Assembly (NCBI GenBank): GCA_945870115.1
Contig: CAMBRH010000228.1
Span: 1 to 5,746, forward strand
Origin: Chitinophaga pinensis
GTDB taxonomy: Bacteria > Bacteroidota > Bacteroidia > Flavobacteriales_D > Crocinitomicaceae
Reading direction: 5' to 3'
DNA: 5,746 nucleotides
The notes beneath the pieces are model-generated. The model made no database searches. It saw only the letters and a list, made by a program, of their open reading frames with translations, and had not been told where the DNA came from. Position 1 is the first letter of the stretch, and the number at the start of each line of letters is the position of its first letter. This document shows positions 1-5,673 of the stretch, piece by piece. A program made the position numbers and the translations under genes.

Positions 1-341
1 ATGGATATGAATTTTTGCCAATTATCCCTCAAAATTTAGACAGTATAGAAGAGAAACTATTTTTAGAAAATTATGCTAAAACATTAACGAAAGAGATATA
101 TGAAAAACATTACGCAGAAAAAATTAAAGAATTTTTAATCGATTGTGTGTTTCAAGCAAAAAATGACGATTATTTTTTGGATCTTGAATATTGCATAAAT
201 AAAGAAGTTCGAAACGAAGTACTTAATTCTAAAAAATTAAAATGTGTTTATTTCCCAATTCATTATGGAGAAGAGGGAACATCATTTATTGGTTATTCGA
301 GTAAAAAAAAACGAGCTTATATTTTTGCTGAAACTGATTAA
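1..341 (+). CDS. Hypothetical protein, C-terminal part (5' end outside window)
   Basis: The frame is open from the first complete codon at position 3 (reading G-Y-E-F-L-P-I-I-P) to a TAA at 339-341, so the gene most likely begins upstream. A TTG at 15-17 could be called a start, but the open frame before it argues against that. The visible 113 residues are charged and rich in Lys and Glu. The first half looks helical and the second half (about residues 75-113) looks like beta strands, with a YFPIHYGEEGTSFIGY stretch and a basic KKKR patch near the end. No signal peptide, membrane span or catalytic motif is visible. I do not recognise the family. It ends 25 bases before the RhuM-like remnant and could be the last gene of an upstream accessory cluster. 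That it is a real coding region is fairly sure; its function is unknown. Confidence 0.7.
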   Translation, partial: GYEFLPIIPQNLDSIEEKLFLENYAKTLTKEIYEKHYAEKIKEFLIDCVFQAKNDDYFLDLEYCINKEVRNEVLNSKKLKCVYFPIHYGEEGTSFIGYSSKKKRAYIFAETD

Positions 342-366
342 AACTGAAAAGAGAAAAAATTTTTGA

Positions 367-627
367 ATTTATAAAACAGATAATAATGATGTAAAAGTTG
401 ATGTTTTACTTCAAGTTGAAACGGATTTGGCTAATGCAACAAAAAATAGCAGATTTATTTGGTGTACAACGTCCTGCAATTTCAAAACATCTAAAAAATA
501 TTTTTGAAAGCGGAGAATTAGATGAAAAAGTGGTTGTTTCCATTTTGGAACTAACCACTAAACACGGCGCTATTACTGATAAAACACAAATAAAACCAAC
601 AAAATTTTACAAAATTCTGACAACATT
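367..627 (+). pseudogene. RhuM-family (virulence protein) gene, N-terminal remnant with frameshifts
   Basis: Two frames together spell the N-terminus of a RhuM-family protein. From 367, frame 1 reads IYKTDNNDVKVDVLLQVET. From 425, frame 2 continues IWLMQQKIADLFGVQRPAIS and then KHLKNIFESGELDE, on through TKHGAI to KPTKFY. The family normally reads VWLTQQKIADLF here without interruption, so one extra base lies near 415-424. After KFY (ends 610), frame 1 resumes as NSDNI (613-627), matching the family's FYNLDNI, which implies a second shift. RhuM proteins are usually well over 300 residues; only about 85 remain and the rest is absent. The remaining part is the helix-turn-helix-like N-terminal domain. 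No ATG precedes the fragment in frame, and TGA at 364-366 closes it upstream. An open frame from a TTG at 398 to TAG at 640 exists, but its first nine codons are out of the family frame, so I do not treat it as a working gene. RhuM function is not established; these genes are often found within restriction-modification loci. Confidence 0.8.
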
Positions 628-1644
628 ATGGAAAGTTTAGAAAAATCAGATTACATAAAAACACTAATTTCTGTAAAGGAAAGAATTTTACAAGCACAGT
701 ACAAAAGTTATAGTGCAGTAAATTCTGAAATGGTTTTAGCTTATCTAGATATTGGCAAAACCATTTCAGAAAAAACAAAGACAGGTTGGGGTACTTCTGT
801 AATTCAGCAGTTATCTAGTGATTTACAAGCAGAATTTATTGGAGTAAAGGGTTTTTCGGAAAGAAATTTACGAAGAATGAAATATGTTTATGAAGAAATG
901 CAAGAAAACTCAATTTGGCCACAAGCTGTGGCCAAATTACATTGGGGACATACTTCATTGAAATTCTGGAAGATAAAAGATAAATTAGAACGTGAATTTT
1001 ATTTAGAAAAAGCCAAAAATGAAGCTTGGAGCAGAAGCATATTAGAAGAAAAAATAAAAATCGACACCTATTCGAATCATAAAAACTATCAACATAATTT
1101 TGACAAAGCACTTACAACACAAGAAATAAGCAACTATACTTTACAGTTTAAGGACGAGTACGATTTATCTTTTTTGAATCTGTCCGACCACCACAACGAA
1201 AAGCAACTCGAAAACGCACTTGTTAATAATATTACCAAAATGTTGGGGCAATTTGGAGCTGATTTCGCCTTTATGGGGCAACAATTTCGATTAGAATTAG
1301 ACGATAAAGAATATTTCATCGATATATTATTTTACCATCGAAAGCTAAAATCAATGATTGCTATTGAGTTAAAGGTAAATGAGTTTAAACCTGAATATAG
1401 TCAACAACTCAACTGGTATTTACACTTGCTTGATAAAACTGTAAAATACCCAGAAGACAATCCAAGTATAGGCATACTTCTCTGTAAAACCAAAAGCAAA
1501 CTCACAGTAGATTATGCTTTAGAAATAGTAAATAAACCGATAGGTGTTGCTACTTACAGCTACGCACAACTACCCAAAGAAATTGCGGACAATTTGCCAA
1601 ATGCCGAACAATTATCCAAAATTTTCAATACTGATTTAGAATGA
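628..1644 (+). CDS. YhcG/DUF1016-type PDDEXK nuclease domain protein
   Basis: The 338-residue protein has the usual two-part layout of the DUF1016 family and about its usual length. The N-terminal domain (roughly 5-145) has the helical LAYLDIGKTISE segment, the GFSERNLRRMKYVYEE helix (75-90) and the conserved WGH (106-108). The C-terminal domain (about 165-325) is a PD-(D/E)XK nuclease fold. E195 may start its first helix, D232 lies in FIDILFYH, E247 and K249 in IELKV, and Q259/Q260 in the next helix, so the catalytic core looks intact. YhcG-like proteins are predicted DNases often encoded beside type I restriction-modification genes; their biological role is poorly defined. The ATG at 628 is chosen because family similarity begins immediately after it. 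It overlaps the broken RhuM frame (stop at 640) by 13 bases, so translation could be coupled to that frame. A perfect 12-base inverted repeat lies in the gene at 912-938. No methylase or specificity gene is in the window. Confidence 0.92.
   Translation: MESLEKSDYIKTLISVKERILQAQYKSYSAVNSEMVLAYLDIGKTISEKTKTGWGTSVIQQLSSDLQAEFIGVKGFSERNLRRMKYVYEEMQENSIWPQAVAKLHWGHTSLKFWKIKDKLEREFYLEKAKNEAWSRSILEEKIKIDTYSNHKNYQHNFDKALTTQEISNYTLQFKDEYDLSFLNLSDHHNEKQLENALVNNITKMLGQFGADFAFMGQQFRLELDDKEYFIDILFYHRKLKSMIAIELKVNEFKPEYSQQLNWYLHLLDKTVKYPEDNPSIGILLCKTKSKLTVDYALEIVNKPIGVATYSYAQLPKEIADNLPNAEQLSKIFNTDLE
912..938. repeat. Perfect 12-base inverted repeat with 3-base spacer inside the nuclease gene
   Basis: AATTTGGCCACA (912-923) is followed by AGC and then its exact reverse complement TGTGGCCAAATT (927-938). 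In the mRNA this would form a 12-pair stem with a 3-base loop. It codes for part of SIWPQAVAKL, residues 95-104, just before the conserved WGH. Because of the symmetry the opposite strand also encodes an IWPQ.VAKL string there. No other inverted repeat this long and exact was noticed in the window. Confidence 0.85.
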
Positions 1645-1682
1645 GTTGATAGAAAACAATAATTTCAAACTAAAAATAAATG

Positions 1683-1712
1683 AAAAGCTGTCCAGATGGA
1701 TGGCCTTTTTTT
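1683..1712 (+). terminator. Rho-independent terminator after the nuclease gene
   Basis: CTGTCC (1688-1693) pairs with GGATGG (1698-1703) through four Watson-Crick pairs and two G-U pairs around an AGAT loop. The flanking AAAAG (1683-1687) can pair with CTTTT (1705-1709), leaving C1704 bulged. Seven T residues follow at 1706-1712. It begins 38 bases after the nuclease stop codon, as expected for the end of that transcript. Confidence 0.75.
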
Positions 1713-1737
1713 GTGGTGTAATTTAAAAAAATAATAC

Positions 1738-1745
1738 TATATTTG
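1738..1745 (+). promoter_or_regulatory. Bacteroidota-type -7 box TATATTTG
   Basis: TATATTTG matches the TAnnTTTG consensus of the Bacteroidota primary sigma factor. The best upstream TTG (1711-1713) is 24 bases away, longer than the usual spacing, so the -33 element is weak. It lies just after the terminator and 152 bases before the start codon of the next gene, so it may drive that gene with a long leader of about 145 bases. Confidence 0.45.
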
Positions 1746-1767
1746 AGGAAATAAACCACCCAATAGT

Positions 1768-1822
1768 TTTGGTATGTCATCAAAATATTGATGTTTGACA
1801 TTAACTTTGGTATGGTTATAAT
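1768..1822 (+). promoter_or_regulatory. Palindromic, operator-like region overlapping a TTGACA...TATAAT pair
   Basis: CATCAA (1778-1783) and TTGATG (1788-1793) form an exact inverted repeat around AATA. A second, overlapping pair is ATGTCA (1774-1779) with TGACAT (1796-1801). The direct repeat TTTGGTATG occurs at 1768-1776 and 1806-1814. TTGACA (1795-1800) and TATAAT (1817-1822), 16 bases apart, match the classical sigma-70 promoter, although Bacteroidota normally use TAnnTTTG instead. The set of symmetric elements upstream of 1898 would suit a regulator-binding site. This is an inference from layout alone. Confidence 0.35.
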
Positions 1823-1856
1823 TAGGTTGTATATAATAGGAGGATACAGAAAGTTC

Positions 1857-1869
1857 AGATTAAAAATCT
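1857..1869 (+). repeat. Small inverted repeat in the leader of the 1898 gene
   Basis: AGATT and AATCT form a 5-pair stem with an AAA loop, 28 bases before the start codon. It is short and AT-rich, so chance is a serious alternative. The AGGAGG at 1838-1843 upstream of it has no start codon at a suitable distance. Confidence 0.3.
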
Positions 1870-1897
1870 ATAATTAAACTAAGACAATTAAAATAAA

Positions 1898-2875
1898 ATG
1901 GGAGCTTGGAGTCCGATTATATTAGGTAACGACACATCTTGCGAGGTTCGAGAGCGATTTTTTGAACTTTATGACCTAGGAGAAGAAATAGAGATCATTG
2001 CTGATATAATATTAGAAGAGCAGGAAGAAAACTTGCAATATGACAAAACCAACGTATGGTTAGGACTTGCTTTAGCAACATGGGAATGCAAAGTTCTTAC
2101 ACCAGAAATATTTAATAAAGTAAAACAAATAGTTGATTCAAAAACCGACATAGAATTTCATACGGAATTAGATGCAGACAATGACTTTCTAAACAAAAGA
2201 CAAAAAGTATTAGAGGATTTCATTAAGAAAATTTCAATAGAAAAGGAAAAAGCGAGATCAAGAAAAAAAATTCCAAAACAAGTTGAGTCCACCTATCTGG
2301 ATGGTATGTGTTTGACTTACAAAAATGCTGAGGAAAAATACATCGGAATTTATCTTGTTAAATCAGAACATTATCGGTTTAAAGGAGAAATAACTTTTTA
2401 TTTCATGGACTTTGAATCTGTCGATATCCCAAATATGAATTTGTACTGTAAAAGCAAACTTTATGGTCTTAAAGAATTAGGAGAAGATTGGGGAAATTAT
2501 GAATATCAGGGGAATGTAGTAGCTATTAATTATGAAAAAAACACAAAAAGTGATTTTTACAGATTTATACCTGAAACATTAATTTTAATAGGGCAATTGA
2601 ATTGTTTAGACATAGAAAAGCTAAGTAACAATTACGAATGGGGTCAGATGAACCTCAACGATCCCAAAAGTGTAATTGAATCATTAGAAACTGTTAGAAT
2701 TAAGGGAAAGTCAGAAAACAGATTATCAAACATATCACTTTGCGAACTAATAGAAGAAATTGGAATTAATCAAATACTTGAAATCAATGAAAAGGAAAAG
2801 GACAATGAAACGCATAGCAACACCTTTTCAAAAGCTGGGAAAAAGTGGTGGCAGAAATTTTTCGGCTCCAAATAA
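1898..2875 (+). CDS. Unknown-function protein with DUF4259-like N-terminus
   Basis: This 325-residue protein begins MGAWSPIILGNDTSCEVRERF. That resembles the MGAWG...ND.A.D opening of DUF4259-type proteins and related small acidic proteins of bacilli and actinobacteria. Residues 53-62 (VWLGLALATW) and 65-80 match their pattern of a helix rich in Ala and Leu followed by L.PEV..K. A charged helix (97-122) leads into a second domain from about 130, where DGMCLTYKNAEEKYIGIYLV resembles the beta-rich second domain of the same family. Residues 220-300 have no recognised match, and the protein ends in a basic aromatic tail, GKKWWQKFFGSK (314-325). There is no signal peptide or membrane span, so it is probably cytoplasmic. 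The ATG at 1898 is fixed by the family-like MGAW start and an A-rich leader. It is transcribed separately from the nuclease, judging by the terminator at 1683. Function is unknown; an immunity or defence role is possible but not shown by the sequence. Confidence 0.8.
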   Translation: MGAWSPIILGNDTSCEVRERFFELYDLGEEIEIIADIILEEQEENLQYDKTNVWLGLALATWECKVLTPEIFNKVKQIVDSKTDIEFHTELDADNDFLNKRQKVLEDFIKKISIEKEKARSRKKIPKQVESTYLDGMCLTYKNAEEKYIGIYLVKSEHYRFKGEITFYFMDFESVDIPNMNLYCKSKLYGLKELGEDWGNYEYQGNVVAINYEKNTKSDFYRFIPETLILIGQLNCLDIEKLSNNYEWGQMNLNDPKSVIESLETVRIKGKSENRLSNISLCELIEEIGINQILEINEKEKDNETHSNTFSKAGKKWWQKFFGSK

Positions 2876-2895
2876 ATATTAGACACTTGATAGAT

Positions 2896-2938
2896 GGTAC
2901 TTCGTAAGTCCTACCTTTTGGCAATCCAAAAAACGCCA
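2896..2938. repeat. Pair of short inverted repeats between genes, possible decayed element
   Basis: GGT-ACTT (2896-2902) pairs with AAGT (2906-2909) and ACC (2913-2915), with a CCT bulge. Next, TGGC (2919-2922) pairs with GCCA (2935-2938) around a run of A residues. From memory, the string around TTGGCAATCCAAAAAACGCC recurs in intergenic repeats of some flavobacterial genomes; I cannot verify this here. The first hairpin followed by TTTT (2916-2919) could also act as a weak terminator for the gene ending at 2875. Confidence 0.3.
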
Positions 2939-2964
2939 CTATCCACAACAAATAAAAACCAAAA

Positions 2965-3825
2965 ATGAAATTATCACTCCTTCTTTTCATCTTATTTCTA
3001 ACACAACTCAACTATGCTCAAAAAATCACAAAATGTTTTGAAATCCATACTTTAAAATCTAAGGTGTTGCATGAAAAACGAAGTATTTGGGTTGGTCTTC
3101 CGAAAAACTACAATAAAGATAGTTCATATTCTGTAGTTTATGTACTAGATGCAGAAGACAGATTTGATATAACTTATGCTCTCACAAAAGAACTTTTCGA
3201 GAATCAAAATACCATTCCCGAATTGATAGTAGTTGGAATACCCAATATTGACAAGTTACGCAGACTATCCGATTTAACTTTTACTGATTCTAAAGTAAAT
3301 GGAACAGGCAAGAAAGATACAATTGGTTATTTTTCTCAAGCATTTACGGGAAAGGGACTATCATTTTTAAAGTTCCTAGAAAATGAAGTTGTTCCCTTTG
3401 TCAATAAGAAATATAGTACAAACGATTTCAACACCTTAATGGGACATTCCATTGGAGGATATTTTTGTGCTTATATACTTCCAATTCAAAAAACATTTTC
3501 TGCATTCCAAATTTATGACCCCAGTATTTGGTTTAATGAAGGAGATGCTATCAGGCAAATACAGAAAGAACTTGACACAAATTACAAGTGCAAGGTATTT
3601 GTATCAAAAGGAATTGCATTCGATGGTCCGAGAGAATTGATAGATCACCATTTAACAATGATTGATTCACTTGGGACTTTTTTGAGCAAGTATCCAAACC
3701 TTACACTTGAGACAGCTACCTATAAAAAAGACCATAACGCAATGTATTTTTACTCCGTTATTGAAGGACTATCTGCTCTTTTTAAAGATCTGGACTACAA
3801 CTTTATAAATCGATCAATAAAATAA
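2965..3825 (+). CDS. Secreted alpha/beta-hydrolase, esterase D/IroE-like
   Basis: This 286-residue protein starts with a clear Sec signal peptide: MK, a hydrophobic core (residues 3-13) and likely cleavage after NYA (residue 18). The ATG at 2965 is the only start that gives this signal. The mature part follows the COG2819 pattern: a R.IWVGLPKNY strand (39-49), YSVVYVLDAEDRF (55-67) with the acidic turn typical of the family, ELIVVGI (86-91), then the nucleophile elbow GHSIGG (160-165) with S162. IYDPSIWF (183-190) is where relatives usually have SPS.WW; here an Asp replaces the first Ser. H257 in KKDHNAMYF is the probable catalytic His. Relatives hydrolyse esters, including siderophore and acyl esters, but the substrate here cannot be read from sequence. 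It would act in the periplasm or outside the cell. It lies 89 bases after the previous gene, with no strong promoter seen in the gap, so co-transcription is possible. Confidence 0.88.
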   Translation: MKLSLLLFILFLTQLNYAQKITKCFEIHTLKSKVLHEKRSIWVGLPKNYNKDSSYSVVYVLDAEDRFDITYALTKELFENQNTIPELIVVGIPNIDKLRRLSDLTFTDSKVNGTGKKDTIGYFSQAFTGKGLSFLKFLENEVVPFVNKKYSTNDFNTLMGHSIGGYFCAYILPIQKTFSAFQIYDPSIWFNEGDAIRQIQKELDTNYKCKVFVSKGIAFDGPRELIDHHLTMIDSLGTFLSKYPNLTLETATYKKDHNAMYFYSVIEGLSALFKDLDYNFINRSIK

Positions 3826-3933
3826 AGCTAAATTACTCACCAAATTCATATCCCTAATAACTCAAAATAAACCATCATTTTCTTACCAAACTTAAAATTT
3901 CAACTAAAAAGTAAAACCAAGCGATTTTATTTT

Positions 3934-3941
3934 TATATTTG
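3934..3941 (+). promoter_or_regulatory. Bacteroidota-type -7 box TATATTTG for the small membrane peptide
   Basis: TATATTTG fits TAnnTTTG exactly and lies 45 bases before the ATG at 3987, giving a leader of roughly 38-40 bases. No good TTG -33 element is seen 17-23 bases upstream, where the sequence is A-rich. The rest of the 3826-3986 gap is AT-rich and shows no terminator for the esterase gene. Confidence 0.6.
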
Positions 3942-3986
3942 AAACTTATTAGAAACAAAACTTTTTAGAATTAAAAACAAACGATT

Positions 3987-4085
3987 ATGTCAGATAACTA
4001 TTTTGATGAAACAACTGCAGCTGCTGGATTTATAATCACTATTGCGGCAATTTGTATACTTGTTTCAGTATTAATTTGGGGATAA
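3987..4085 (+). CDS. 32-residue single-span membrane peptide
   Basis: The frame reads MSDNYFDETTAAAG followed by FIITIAAICILVSVLIWG and TAA. The first ten residues are polar and acidic (D3, D7, E8). Residues 11-31 form one uninterrupted hydrophobic segment long enough to cross a membrane. The peptide has no Lys or Arg, so the positive-inside rule does not settle its orientation. That it is real is supported by context: a consensus -7 box 45 bases upstream, an A-rich leader, and a strong terminator starting 5 bases after the stop codon, which together make a complete one-gene transcription unit. I do not recognise a named family. Such short hydrophobic proteins are often subunits or regulators of larger membrane complexes, but nothing here identifies a partner. 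Confidence 0.75.
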   Translation: MSDNYFDETTAAAGFIITIAAICILVSVLIWG

Positions 4086-4090
4086 AATTG

Positions 4091-4112
4091 AAGGAGGTTC
4101 GCCTCCTTTTTT
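4091..4112 (+). terminator. Strong rho-independent terminator with UUCG loop
   Basis: AAGGAGG (4091-4097) pairs perfectly with CCTCCTT (4102-4108) around a TTCG tetraloop, and the T run continues to 4112. It starts 5 bases after the stop codon of the 32-residue gene and separates it from the GH3 gene. Confidence 0.92.
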
Positions 4113-4153
4113 ATTAGAAAAAGATTTATTTCGTTTTTAACGCCTTACTTTCT

Positions 4154-5662
4154 ATGCCTTTTAATTCGATTTTTGCGTGGTTAATGAAAAAACGAATTCA
4201 TCAAATTGATTTATTCCGTAAATTTCCGTTAGATGTTCAGCAAGAATTATTATTAAACCTTCTCAGCTTTGCAAAAAATACCGAATTTGGCTTAAAACAC
4301 GAATTTGAAAAAATCAAATCGTATGCTGATTTTAAAAAATCGATTCCACTTTCAAGCTACGAAACGCTTAAACCATTAATTGACAGATTAATTGCTGGAG
4401 AACAAAACATTCTTTGGCCATCCGAAACAAAATGGTTTGCAAAATCTTCTGGCACCACTTCAAGTAAAAGTAAATTTATTCCTGTCACTAAAGAATCATT
4501 ATTCGATTGTCATTACAAGGGCGGCAAAGATTTATTAGCATTATATTACGAGAATTTTCCAAACAGAAAATTATACAACGGCAAACATTTAAATGTTGGA
4601 GGAAGTTTGCAAGTCAATCCAAATATTGAAGATTCATATCTGGGCGATATTTCTGCAATAATCATGAAAAATTTGCCTTGGTGGGCTGAAATTAAACGCA
4701 TTCCATCAAAAGAAACTGCTTTGATGTCCGATTGGGAAAGCAAATTGGAAAAAATGGCTGCGGAAACGATGAATCAAGATGTGTATATTTTGACAGGCGT
4801 TCCAAGTTGGACATATATTTTATTAAAGAAAATCCTTGAGATTTCTGGTAAAAAAAACATATCAGATGTTTGGCCAAATTTAGAACTTTACCTTCATGGC
4901 GGAGTGAGTTTTGAACCATACAAAAAATTGTTCCAAGAAATAATTTCAAATCCCGAAATGAATTATGTTGAAACATACAATGCTTCTGAAGGATTTTTTG
5001 GTATTCAAGATGGAACAAATTCAAGTGAATTATTGCTCATGTTGGATTATGGAATTTTTTATGAATTTATCCCTATGTCTAGTTTTGATGGCGAAAATTC
5101 TACTGAAATAATCGAATTGAGTGACGTTAAATTAGATACAAATTACGCTTTAGTTATCACAACAAACGGTGGGCTTTGGCGTTATATTATTGGAGATACC
5201 ATAAAATTTACTTCCCTCCTACCATTTAAATTTGTTGTAACAGGAAGAACTAAAAGTTACATCAATGTTTTTGGAGAAGAATTGATTGTGGATAATGTCG
5301 AAAAAGCATTGGCAAAAACCTGTGAATTGACTAATTCAGCAGTAAAAGATTTCACCGCTGGACCAAATTATTTGGAAGAAAACAGTCAGGGAAAACATGA
5401 ATGGCTGATTGAATTTGAAAAAAAACCAACTGATTTAAAAGAATTTGAATTAATTTTAGATCAAGAAATTTGTAAAATAAATTCAGATTATGAAGCAAAA
5501 AGAGCAGCTGATTTATTACTTTTAAATTTATCCATTCAATCTGTTAAAACTGGCACGTTTGATGCTTGGTTAAAGGAGAAAGGTAAACTTGGTGGGCAAA
5601 GTAAAAGTCCTCGTTTATCAAATGACAGGCAAATAATTGAAGAAATATTAGCTTTTACATAA
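4154..5662 (+). CDS. GH3-family acyl-adenylating enzyme
   Basis: This 502-residue protein is full length for the bacterial GH3 (auxin-responsive promoter) family, part of the adenylate-forming ANL superfamily. All three nucleotide-binding motifs are present: SSGTTSSKSKFIP (98-110), TYNASEG (274-280) with Y275 and E279, and RYIIGD (343-348). GRTKSYINVFGEEL (364-377) forms the hinge to the small C-terminal domain, which carries the conserved GKLGGQSKSPRL (477-488). Plant GH3 enzymes activate a carboxylic acid with ATP and join it to an amino acid; the substrate of the Bacteroidota members is not known. The N-terminus (MPFNSIFAWLMKKRIHQIDL) is the usual one for flavobacterial homologues, which supports the ATG at 4154. 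There is no Shine-Dalgarno site. The promoter is not clear: after the terminator at 4112 only 41 AT-rich bases remain, with no good TAnnTTTG. A secreted-protein gene follows 11 bases downstream and is probably co-transcribed. Confidence 0.95.
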   Translation: MPFNSIFAWLMKKRIHQIDLFRKFPLDVQQELLLNLLSFAKNTEFGLKHEFEKIKSYADFKKSIPLSSYETLKPLIDRLIAGEQNILWPSETKWFAKSSGTTSSKSKFIPVTKESLFDCHYKGGKDLLALYYENFPNRKLYNGKHLNVGGSLQVNPNIEDSYLGDISAIIMKNLPWWAEIKRIPSKETALMSDWESKLEKMAAETMNQDVYILTGVPSWTYILLKKILEISGKKNISDVWPNLELYLHGGVSFEPYKKLFQEIISNPEMNYVETYNASEGFFGIQDGTNSSELLLMLDYGIFYEFIPMSSFDGENSTEIIELSDVKLDTNYALVITTNGGLWRYIIGDTIKFTSLLPFKFVVTGRTKSYINVFGEELIVDNVEKALAKTCELTNSAVKDFTAGPNYLEENSQGKHEWLIEFEKKPTDLKEFELILDQEICKINSDYEAKRAADLLLLNLSIQSVKTGTFDAWLKEKGKLGGQSKSPRLSNDRQIIEEILAFT

Positions 5663-5673
5663 ATTTAATAAAA

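Noticed and set aside
304..312. A-run near the end of the first gene as a slippage or frameshift site
   Set aside because: The frame stays open across it to a normal stop, and A-runs are common in this composition.
398..640. Open frame of 80 codons from a TTG as an intact small HTH gene
   Set aside because: Its first nine codons (to about 424) are out of the RhuM family frame, while the matching upstream residues sit in another frame; it is better explained as part of a frameshifted remnant.
836..1111. Minus-strand open frame inside the nuclease gene
   Set aside because: It is a shadow of the strongly supported nuclease gene; its IWPQLVAKL likeness arises from the 912-938 inverted repeat.
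1838..1843. AGGAGG as a ribosome binding site
   Set aside because: No ATG, GTG or TTG follows at a workable distance; the next start codon is 54 bases away.
3452..3640. Second plus-strand frame inside the esterase gene
   Set aside because: It covers the nucleophile elbow of the esterase in a different frame and has no recognisable content.
4113..4153. Promoter for the GH3 gene near TTATTTCG
   Set aside because: It departs from TAnnTTTG at the TA and in the TTTG part, and no -33 element is present; the evidence is too weak to list.
4546..5024. Minus-strand open frames inside the GH3 gene
   Set aside because: They overlap a well-supported enzyme gene, have no family resemblance and no promoter or leader; they are chance frames.
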